From assembly GCF_035083965.1 (NCBI RefSeq), contig NC_089723.1, positions 30,445,193 to 30,509,192 of the forward strand: a stretch of 64,000 bases of DNA, given 5' to 3'. The DNA is from Branchiostoma lanceolatum. Its lineage: Eukaryota; Chordata; Leptocardii; Amphioxiformes; Branchiostomatidae. The position numbers and the translations under genes were made by a program. Shown here piece by piece: positions 44,301 through 53,264 of the stretch (position 1 is the stretch's first letter; each line of letters begins with the position of its first letter). The notes under the pieces were generated by a model. That model saw only the letters and a list, made by a program, of their open reading frames with translations. It was not told where the DNA came from and did no database searches.

Positions 44301-47300
44301 TGAGGAGGCAATGTCAGGATGTGCAGTATCCTCATCACCATAGATACCTCGCATCATCTGTAGTGACTGTTCACTCGGATAACTGATCGCCTTTCTGTAA
44401 TCACCAAGGTCCATCCAGGCATTGGCCAAGTTGTGCAGTGAGGTGGCAATGTCAGGATTTGCAGTGCCCTCACCATAGATACTCTGCTTCATCTGCAACG
44501 ACTGTTCATGATAGCTGATTGCCTTCCTGTAATCACCAAGGCTGCTCCAGGCGCTACCCAAGTTGTTAAGTGAGTCTGCAATGTCAGGATGTGCAGTGAG
44601 CTCACCGTAGATGCTCCGCTTCATCTGTAGTGACTGTTCATGATAACCAACAGCCTTTCTGTGATCACCAAGTTCTGTCCAAGCGTGGCCCAACTTGGTA
44701 AGTGACTTAGCAATATCAACATGTGCGGTGCTTTCACCATATTTTGATAGATTATTCTGAAGTGCTTGCTCTGTGAACGTCATAGAACTTTTGTAGTCAC
44801 ACAGACTTCCATATACCTCTGCTTTCAGTTGTGAAGACTTGTCGAACCAAATTGACTGCTCTTTCTGTGGCATGCTGTCGTTAATCTGTGAGAAGAAGTG
44901 CTTCAACGGCCTTTCTGTGTAATAGTATCTCATGAGCTGCTGTCTATTTGAAAAGTAAAACACTTTCTTCAGTTTTGCCTCAATTTCTGTATCATTTGAT
45001 GACATTGTCGATAAGGCTGACATGTTTTCCACCTGACCACCATTGCTCATATATGTTTGCAGCCTTAGTTCTGCTGAGATACTGATCATCACCAGTAAGT
45101 GATGTGCGTTCTCACTATCGACGACTCCACCATTTTTCAGCTCCTCAATAGTCTTCCAAATTGTGGTGAGTTGTGTGCCGTGAAGTAGCGCCAACCAAGA
45201 CACTGCAAGACTGGAAAAACGGTACATTTCTTTCTTCACATTCAGAAGACTAGCAGTTAAAGTTTTTGCTCGAAACGTAGGCTCATTCTCAACCATAATA
45301 AGAACTGCCTGTAGAATTGGAATTATTCCATCATCTTTCTGTTCTTGCTGAGTCCACAAAGACATGTACTTATCGACCAAGCCCTGCTCTCCAGTGATAA
45401 AAGACACATTTCCCATTATACTAGCCAGATGGTAGCCTTTCTTTAAATGCAACGTCACGTCTTCTTGCAGAATGTTGGTCATATTGATTGGTGTCTGGAT
45501 AAGTTCGCTTGATCCTGAGATGGTTGGGCCCCTTCCCAGTGGAGTTTTACATGCATTTGGCATGGCTCCATCGAACGCAAACCCACGTGGCGTTACTGAG
45601 TCATAATACCAGTTGTCCAGTGGGTCATCTGAGTAGAAATCATTCAGAGACTTAATCCCCATGGTTGGGAGAATGGTTTCTCCCAGATTGATGACTTTGA
45701 GATGAAAGTAATGAGTGAGGTGACGGAAATACTTAACATTATGCTCGGTTTTCTCCTCTACTAAAATGGCAAATTCCAGATCAGAGTATGGGGTTACCAA
45801 TCCTGTGGCTTGTGAACCTAAACCTATCATAGCGTACTTACAGGGAGGGGGACCCATGACCTCTATGCATTCATCTACAAGCCCGGCTATAAACGTTTTT
45901 CGTTGTTGAACAATAGTCTCAAACAATGCCTTGATTGCTTCTACTTTCTTTATCTCAACTTCTCTTAACTCGGGGTCATCATCATCAAGACTGTAGGGAT
46001 CTATGTTTTTATCAATCCCTTTGATTTCTCCTTGTACGTAGCCTCGATCCTTATTCAGCATCAATTTATGTTTCTCTGTATCATTTATATGCTCCATGTG
46101 TTTGATATTCAGCACGTGCTTAACAAATGATTGAGTTATTATGTTTAGCCATACCTAGTATGGCTCAACATATTGTTTTTGTTCACGTTCTTCTTCTTCT
46201 TCTTCTTCTTCTTCTCCTCCTGCCAAGTCTTCAAATGGAATCTACTCCGTCATTTTTGGGCCAAACGACCTGAAATTTGGCATGTAGGTAAAGATGGCAA
46301 ATACCCTTAGGTGCTTTTTCATTTCTTTCGAAACAGGCCTTAAAAACATTTTTATGGAGTTTTTTTGGGGCATTTTTAGACAATTTTTATATTTTGGGCT
46401 CCTGTGCCCTGGTATTGCTAGCAAGTGACCTGAAATTCGGTACAAGGGTGCCTTGAACATGTCCCTACAGGATTTCAATCACAATTCTGGTGTACATCAC
46501 TTCAGAATGCTTCATTTTGGGGACTTTTGGACCCATTTTCAGACCAAAAACAGGTCAAAAGTGGTATCCACGTTCCATGTTCTATTTGCTGCTGGCCAAG
46601 GAATCCATGTTCTATCTAAGGATCCCCGCGTTCCATTTGCTACTGGCCAAAGAACACTGTTCTATATAGGTCACCTGAGGTCATATTGCAGGAACACACG
46701 CAAGCCTTTGCAGTAAGAAGCTCTTGGGGTCTCGCAGAACTTGTAGAGAGAGTTTTTGTACGGGTGATTTTGGAACAGTCCATTTATGCATCAGGAGGGA
46801 GATTGGCAAAGTATAATGCTCTCGCAAATGTTGCCTTTCTACATGCAGTTAATATTTCGATTTGCCCAGGTGTTATTTTGGGACAGCCCACTTCTTGCAT
46901 GGGGAGGAGTATGGCTAAACATGCTGTATTTGCTCAGGGGCAAATGACGGCCTTTCTAGTGTTCTGGATTGCTTCCTCTATGTACTCTCTTTTCGATCTT
47001 ACCAGTGCTGCATTACAGAGTGCTGCAGCTTTGGTATAGTCACTGCCGTCTCCAGATTGGATCCCTCTCTGCAGGTAGACTTCACTCAACTTGTATAGGG
47101 GCTCTGCCTCGTTCTTGTGTTGACCTACAGCAAATGTTATAAAAAATATTAAGTCATACATTGTAGTGCAATGTAATATTCAGCCAACGTTTGAAATATG
47201 AACATACTGCTTATAATCTAAATGAATTTTGAACATGTCGTTTTGGTAAAAAGCCTTATGATAATAGCACCATCGATCAATGTTAACTTTGCTGCTAATG

Positions 47301-48115
47301 TAACGTATTTGAGCCAAATGTAACAATAACAGTGTTTCAGTTTTCTATACTACAGTCATCGTTTGGAACTTCTTGTTTACGGTGTTTTGGGCAATGTCAC
47401 TTCTGACAGACACTATTGGTTTCTAGCATAGACGAACCATTGTGATATTACAAATACCAGTGGCCTTTTGGACCCTTGGACTTACTTCACACAAAGACTA
47501 ACCTTGGACATGAACGGACTTGAGCGCAGCTGCAAAGTGTTGTTCTGCCCTGTCCAACTCCCCTGTCTGTAGGGCATTGCAGCCCTCAAGCAGCTCTTCT
47601 TCATATTTACTGAAAAAGAAGTATGCCATGATATAAATGGCAAGCTATTAAGAAAACTTTGTGATATATGAACCATATTATTTTACATGGAGTTAGAACT
47701 TCACTTAATTGAAGTAGACTTCTTCTTATGAACAAGGCTATGCAATATTGTAACGAATTAATATGCAAATACATGTATAGTATCTAGATTTTATCTTAGT
47801 TTTGTATCGCTTAGTTTTGTATGCCGTATGAATGGGTCGATATGGGGATTTATAATACCTACATTGATGGTTAGACATACAGGTATTACGACTGTATGAA
47901 TTATACGCCAAAAATAGTTACTAAAGCAACTAAATAATTTTTTTTTTCAACATTTTTGAATTTTTCAAACTTTTATCCAGTTGCTTCAGTAACTATTTTG
48001 GGTGTATGATACCAACAGTCGTTCTTCGACACTAATACAAGTAACTCACAAACCTGTCATTATCTTCCTGTGTTTTGGCAATGATGTCCGCGTCTTTACC
48101 CTCTCTTGTAGCCAT
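41353..48115 (-). CDS. Nucleotidyltransferase-fold + tetratricopeptide-repeat protein, interrupted by two transposons
   Basis: Minus-strand exons 48115-48054, 47609-47503 and a large exon from 47124 to the TAG at 41355-41353; introns are GT-AG and in phase. The start [16 protein letters not shown] follows an acceptor-like CTTTACAG, implying a noncoding upstream exon. Order: TPR-like N-terminus; NTase core with [18 protein letters not shown] near 45780-45840, matching the G-S-x9-13-D-x-E motif of GlnD/DUF294-type nucleotidyltransferases; helical region; then twelve 42-residue kinesin-light-chain-type TPRs (e.g. [20 protein letters not shown]). The ORF is open from 46136 to 43247, but the exon is split by elements at 46137-46957 and 41484-43289. 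The flanking coding segments abut in frame at both sites when the insertion (and one target copy) is disregarded; the twelfth TPR and C-terminus lie beyond the second. Function unknown; TPRs suggest a scaffold, the NTase motif possible nucleotidyl transfer. Confidence 0.85.
41484..43289 (-). mobile_element. BEL/Pao-derived LTR-element remnant (1,806 bp) inserted in the last TPR repeat
   Basis: The element begins TGTAAGCGCGGTGACTTGCC and ends with the inverse GGCAAGTCACCGCGCTTACA (TG...CA ends). It is flanked by the 5-bp direct repeat ACACC at 41479-41483 and 43290-43294. The two termini are inverted copies for about 67 bases, and a third partial copy (43181-43222) lies inside the right end, forming a large hairpin. 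On the minus strand an open frame about 42850-42479 encodes the C-terminal domain typical of BEL/Pao integrase polyproteins (DUF5641: [19 protein letters not shown], a later [10 protein letters not shown]). Gag, protease, RT and most of the integrase are gone, so the element is a defective deletion derivative. Confidence 0.8.
42479..42850 (-). pseudogene. Remnant of BEL/Pao polyprotein C-terminus (DUF5641-type domain)
   Basis: Minus-strand frame with [20 protein letters not shown], the '[10 protein letters not shown]...[10 protein letters not shown]' signature, and a terminal [12 protein letters not shown] before a stop. This is the tail end of the pol product in BEL/Pao LTR retrotransposons. 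The rest of the polyprotein is absent, so it cannot be functional on its own. Confidence 0.8.
46137..46957. mobile_element. Helentron-like non-autonomous element (HINE-type), copy 1, in TPR-gene exon
   Basis: About 820 bases, nearly identical to 59965-60787. The 5' end carries ATGTTTAGCCATAC (46141-46154) and its inverse GTATGGCTAAACAT lies 35 bases before the 3' end (46909-46922), so the inverted repeats are asymmetric. A hairpin ATTTGC-TCAGGG-GCAAAT (46928-46945) ends 10 bases before a terminal CTAG followed by T. A (TTC)n microsatellite sits near the 5' end. This combination is the hallmark of Helentron-associated/DINE-like elements. AGT occurs on both sides, so a 3-bp target duplication cannot be excluded. 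No Rep/helicase coding. Confidence 0.75.
47889..48021. mobile_element. Small MITE in TPR-gene intron 1
   Basis: CGACTGTATGAATTATACGC and AAAATAGTTACTAAAGCAAC at the left are inverted at the right (reverse complement CGACTGTTGGTATCATACAC, AAAATAGTTACTGAAGCAAC). The arms are about 48 bases around an AT-rich loop, ending some 30 bases from the exon 1 splice donor. Confidence 0.8.
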
Positions 48116-48254
48116 TCTGTAAAGAACCACCACCACAGTGCGTTACGCCATGGTTTGTAAAGAAATTGATCTAGTTATAGGCCACAGTGCGAGGCACATC
48201 GGCAGAGCCCAGGTAGGCTTACATCATGATCACAGATCACTTCGAATGTCTGCG

Positions 48255-48395
48255 CTAGCCTACACCAGGCCTTCCTACTGGGTATGGATCGTACAATTCG
48301 GCCAAGAAAAGGGATAATTGGCCAGTAGAGTCAGTCCACGGTAAGGTTAATAATTCCCCCTCGGTGCATCAGTACATGTGGTTGTTTGCAGAGCT
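48255..48395. repeat. Partial MITE, 'TAGYCTCTACCAG' family, inverted
   Basis: GCCTACACCAGGCCTTCCTA, GTACAATTCGGCCAAGAAAA and AGTCCACGGTAAGGTTAATA are the reverse complement of blocks in 13780-13885. Confidence 0.6.
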
Positions 48396-48899
48396 AGGTG
48401 CTTTTTGAACAAAAAACAGAGACGCCTTCAGATAAATAAATCATTACCTCAAAATTCAAACACCACGTTTACATTAATGGTAGCATATTTTGGTGCTTAG
48501 ATACTGTGTAGTATATTACGACAATTACCAGTATTGAACACTTAACTCATGATGCATGTATGTCGAAGCATCGTGCTTTTCTTGCTTCCAGTGGAACATA
48601 TATAGTCAACTTATACAAACCTTTCAGTCTTCCTGAGTCTGTGTTCTTAAAGGGTGAACGATAGCCACCTTGTTAACACCTTTTAACGTAATAAATTTCA
48701 AGTAGTATTTAGGAATAACGGCACACAGTCCTGACTGCTGCCGCGAATGCGGAAGTCCTCCAAGCGTGACGTCACCTGTTGCACGGGGTCGTCTGAAAGG
48801 TGGCGTTCCCCTTTTGGGATGTTATATTCATAAACAGGCAGGGGTGCATGCGATTTTCCGTTCAATTTATTGTTACTCCGGGAAGGAGGATGACCTCCT

Positions 48900-49325
48900 T
48901 CTGGGAGTATTGGGAATGCATTTGTTTGCGCGTTCGCAGCTATAACTCACGATCCCGTTGTCGCACTGGTGTGTAACTTGGCATATCGTTTGCCTGGTTC
49001 GGCGTGGTGATGCACAATAGCTTTGTTACACCATAACTACTTTAAACGTCAATCCAATATCGTAATTGCACCCCTATAATTAATGCTATGTCCCACTCCC
49101 CTGCCATAGGGACCATGTTATAATCCGTTATGCATGACTGGAATACTTCAGGCAGATACGGGGTATAAATCTTCCTTACTTGCTGTGATCGTATAGTCAC
49201 TGTTACATCGAAAAATAGACAACGTGCATCACCACACGCAACCTAGCAAACGATATACCAAGTTACATACCAATGCGGCAACGGGAATTGTGAGTTTTAG
49301 CTGCGAACATGTGCATAGTGACCTC
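48900..49325. mobile_element. TIR element with ~115-bp imperfect inverted arms
   Basis: The left arm about 48916-49030 (GTTCGCAGCTATAACTCACG, TGTGTAACTTGGCATATCGT, GTGGTGATGCACAATAGCTT) is inverted at 49200-49318 (reverse complement GTTCGCAGCTAAAACTCACA, TATGTAACTTGGTATATCGT, GTGGTGATGCACGTTGTCTA). The spacer of about 170 bases has no coding sequence. The edges are marked by GACCTCC near both ends. Family unknown. Confidence 0.75.
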
Positions 49326-49550
49326 CAGTCTGTGTATTAAGTATGCCGTGTCCCTCGCAACTCGCATACAGTATGTGCGCACGGGACGGACGATGCATTA
49401 TTACGCACAGTGTGAAAATGGCAAATCTCTGGACCTTCAAACTTACCACACTTGTAGTTTATAATACGAAGGCTGTGATAATGTAAAAAGTTTACGCAGG
49501 GGATGAAAGATTGTTGAGAAATATATCTCAGAAAAGTGCGCGCGCCAGTG

Positions 49551-49861
49551 TCACTTCCGGGTGGTTAGATCCGGTGACCTTTGACCTTCGTGAAATGTTA
49601 CGATAATATAAATTAGCCTTTTTTTATTGCAAATAGCTTGATAGCTATAGATCAGGCCGGCCTGCAATAAATTGTGGAAAGAGGATTTACTGCATATTTG
49701 TGATTTCTGATACATCTTAGTTGTAAGGCTGAATGGTTCGTTGATAATTGAAAAGGGGCCATCTAGATCTAACTTTGTGACTTTTCCCGGAATTTCTAGA
49801 TCCCATCTGTCCCATGCTGTAAAAACATACTTTTCAGCAGGTTGACCACTCCTGTATTGAA
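49551..49861 (-). CDS. Possible internal exon of an unidentified minus-strand gene
   Basis: A polypyrimidine-AG acceptor (TTTCTTTCAATACAG) precedes a frame that reads SGQPAEKYVFTAWDRWDLEI then PGKVTKLDLDGPFSIINEPF before becoming low-complexity and stopping. The composition of the first 45 codons looks protein-like, but no donor, partner exon or family could be fixed. A short ATG frame at 50389-50330 (MATFYFEPGQPQLRLVN) could be a first exon of the same gene, but the splice phases I tried do not join them cleanly. Confidence 0.2.
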
Positions 49862-49879
49862 AGAAAAAGATAAACAAAC

Positions 49880-52330
49880 ACTTTTTCTTTACTTGCTCTA
49901 AAACACTACTTGGACTGAGCAGAGATGCAATTTGTGTGGGTCAATACTTGTACATAACATCCATTACCATAATACCGCCACTAATCATAATACCGCCAAA
50001 TCTAAAAAGCAATGAATTTTAAGAGATCTACTCGTGCAGCAACAGTGATTTCCGAGGTATGCACACTTCAGATATCAAGGTGTTTATTACACTCTAAAAA
50101 AGGTCTCAATAACGAGGCATTCGAAGACAACGGGGTCAAATGTTTTCGACCCCGTATCACGGCAGGCTAGCGCGTCGTGGGAAGAACATATCATCACGCC
50201 ATCGCACGTTGTTCGCTGGATTTGCACATAATAATCGCACGTACTTCCAGCTCAAGGTGATTATTTGAAGAACAGCAAAATAAAGTTCCTTTTACTGGCC
50301 TTCAACTCGTGTAAAAGTGTGATCTGTTGTCAAGAACGGCTGTTTACTAGCCGTAACTGCGGTTGACCTGGCTCAAAATAGAACGTCGCCATTTTTATTG
50401 TTTTCGCCGGAGAATGGCTCCTCCCCCGTATTGCGTAACAGGAAATTTCCCGCGAAAATCTCGGCGAAACCAATAGTTTGAAGGGGCGGGTGTAATTTCT
50501 ACAAAGTACTAAGAAATGTTTTGCATCTACATGCATCACACTATTTGCATACTATTTATAGAGGAATTTTTCACCAAGGAACAACAATTCATAGTAGGAT
50601 TATGAACCCTTCTATTGTTCGGTCCCAGACCGCTGTTCAAACAACTTGCACCCCTCCGCCGCAACTTGAATGGGGACTCCACGTCGATACCATTTGTACT
50701 TGCACGGGAGACGAAAATTAGTAGTAAAGCTTTACTCAGGAACCAATAAATCTCCTGTGATAAATAGTCAAAGAAAATGTCTTTATTTGCATGGCACACT
50801 TGGGATTCTTCCATAACTGGATCGAGCAATGCCGCCGCCGGACTTCACGAGAGAGCTGCTCCTGATTCATGCCCAGCGGCATAGTGGACCTGCCGCGTCA
50901 ACTTTAACCCTCAAGATATGACTTACGAGGGGTGGTGGGCACGCAGGACTAGTTACGATCTTGATTTTTTGGATAAGACCAACAATTAATACGACCCTTA
51001 CACTAGCAACGGACCCGCCATTATGTGAACTGAACCACAGTAGAACGCCAGACGTAAGTTTTACGTGATAGCAGTTGTGACGGGCTACAGTAAATCAAAA
51101 TTCGTAACAGTAACATCCGTTTTCGTGTGATTTTTTGTATCCCCAGACATCTTTGTATGTTTAGGGAACTCACAACCCCGACAGAAAGGAACAACAGCTG
51201 GTTTATAAAGGTTACTAACAACAAGATAATTGCCGAGTTTCTTCCTGGCGGTATTATGGAACCCCCTTCCGTGCGCAAGCCCGTTCTCGGTGCATTTCCG
51301 CAGCATCTTACGATTGCGATATTTCGTTTTTAGCAGATCAAGAGAGACAAAAAAACATACACAGCATAAGTGGCAAAGGTAAGCTATAACATAGACATGT
51401 AACCGGGAAAAAATGACGAGTTGCTCCTTTGCTAAATTAGTATCACTTTAGAAATTGCAGTAAACGTGGCGGTGTTATGGTAGTGGATGTTACTATAAAT
51501 ACTTCACGGAGAATTGTGTCCTACGGACTCTTGTTGGGTTTACTTTGATCAGATGACAAATGCTAAGAGAAATCAAAATAGAATACAACCAAGGTATTCA
51601 TACTCTTTTAAACCATATATTGTGGTCATTTTGTTAATTCAGTTACAAGTGGAAATATAAAGCTTTCAACAATGTCCTGTTGATCATAGAGTTTGTAAAG
51701 TAACATTTTACAATCAAATAGATCAGTGGAGATTCAGCGCGAACCCAGCTACATTGAGAAAATGATTGGCAAGAAAACCATTGCCATGGCGACAGTACAG
51801 TGGTCTCTAGATCTATCTAGAGATGAACATAAGAAGATTCAAACCTGGGAAAAAATTGACTGAGTGCTCCTTTCAATAAATTTATTCTGCATTGCGTTTC
51901 CACGGCTTAGTTATAAAAATATCTACAAGACACATTTATATGTATATCAACATAAGTTTAGACACATTTAAAACATTTTTAACGTTATAAAGATAAACTT
52001 AAGAAGACTCAAACTTCTTTATCATTATCATCACCATCATCATCAAATAAAGGATAATGACGAACTAATCAAACGTCGCAAGGAAGATGCTGTGGCATTA
52101 ACAGACCCTAGGTAATAATATGTACACAAGAAGATTTAGCGATGTTACAGTAAACATGTACGTTTAATTTTTTGCGACAGTATGGGTTTTACTGACAGCA
52201 AATACAACAAGTTATTTGTACAGTTTATTAGAAAATCGTCTAACATCATCAAGTTTCATTAGACTGCGAAGTCAACAAATAATGTTACTTTACACCGAAG
52301 ATTGGGTTATCACACAAAATGGATGTTACC
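49880..52330. other. Intergenic, no gene supported
   Basis: Only scattered short frames and AT-rich DNA, with TATC/CATCAT simple sequence near 52020-52045. Confidence 0.4.
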
Positions 52331-52334
52331 CCAG

Positions 52335-52555
52335 ACCGTTCCCACCTATAAATGCGTATATTTAAGTCCGTATGAGGTACGTATTAACATTTTTGGGGTT
52401 TAGGTAAAGTTTGCGGCCGAGGAAGTCACTTTCTCGATTCGATACAATGGTTGTTCAAATTAGAAAACAACTTTTCCCAGTAAACTTTTTTTAAACCAGG
52501 AAATGTCAATACGCAACTCATGCGGACTTGAATATGTGTGAACGGGCCCTAACTA
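52335..52555. mobile_element. TIR element family 'GGGCCCGTTCACAC', copy 2
   Basis: The right end (reverse complement GGGCCCGTTCACACATATTC, AAGTCCGCATGAGTTGCGTA) is inverted to the left end (GCGTATATTTAAGTCCGTAT, GAGGTACGTATTAACATT). The internal AAAGTTTGCGGCCGAGGAAG matches the 14383-14620 copy. Confidence 0.65.
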
Positions 52556-52563
52556 CCCCTTGA

Positions 52564-52923
52564 TTGACGTCTACTTCTACCACGTCTGCCCCTTGTTTGT
52601 TTTTTTACCAACCTTCGGGTCTCAGTCTGGAATCATGTGACTATCACTCTGTCTATCAAAAAAGTATCAAAACAAAAACTACGCATGCCAGGACAGCCAA
52701 CGGACAAAAATTGCCCGTGCAATACCTGGGATTCTTGCAATCCACACTACACAAGTATGATCAAGTATTAGGCTTGCTCCTTGAGAGCATCGCCAAAAAG
52801 TTAATGTCCAAGCAGATCTCCACGGTATTCCACGGACTGGAGGTTCTCTGGCTGACTGGAGCGTCTCTGGCTAGCATATACGATTTTCGACGCACCGTGG
52901 AGAACGGCTTGGAGATTACCTAA
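52564..52923 (+). other. Unassigned open frame
   Basis: 119 codons; the last 70 (VQYLGFLQSTLHKYDQVLGL and onward to a stop) have protein-like composition, but there is no recognised domain, splice context or conservation evidence. The frame could equally be chance or a remnant of a mobile element. Confidence 0.2.
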
Positions 52924-53264
52924 AGTCACATAGCACCGCACAACACCATCATGCGATATATACAAGCACTGCATACAGATAGACAGGAAGCAAACCAGGA
53001 CAGGGTGCCCTGTCCCATCATTACAAATTCCTGAATCAAATTATCATCTTGAAATTATAATTCTAACCTCGATGATTATCATTTGGACAGTTTGAAAATT
53101 CATGATAGTTTATTCTTTTATTTTGCAAATTGTTCACCCCCTATCTGGTTTTATTTGGTTTATTCCAACATGGCGGCGTAGTGGTAGAACTTTGCGTAGG
53201 TCACGTTGTTTTGGTTACATAACTCGGTGTTGTGGATTAATATCGTACTCAACAACAACCAGAC

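Noticed and set aside
43260..46115. Treating 43260-46115 as a complete gene
   Set aside because: The codon at 46115 is GTG and the frame continues upstream into the Helentron-like insertion; the stop at 43247-43249 lies inside the BEL/Pao remnant.
46453..47039. Plus-strand frames within the Helentron-like element (also 60283-60794)
   Set aside because: Present in both copies but without Rep/helicase or other recognised motifs; the element appears non-coding.
53170..53187. Upstream ATGGCGGCGTAG near POLRMT
   Set aside because: Stops after three codons; the ATG at 53265 opens the presequence that splices in phase.
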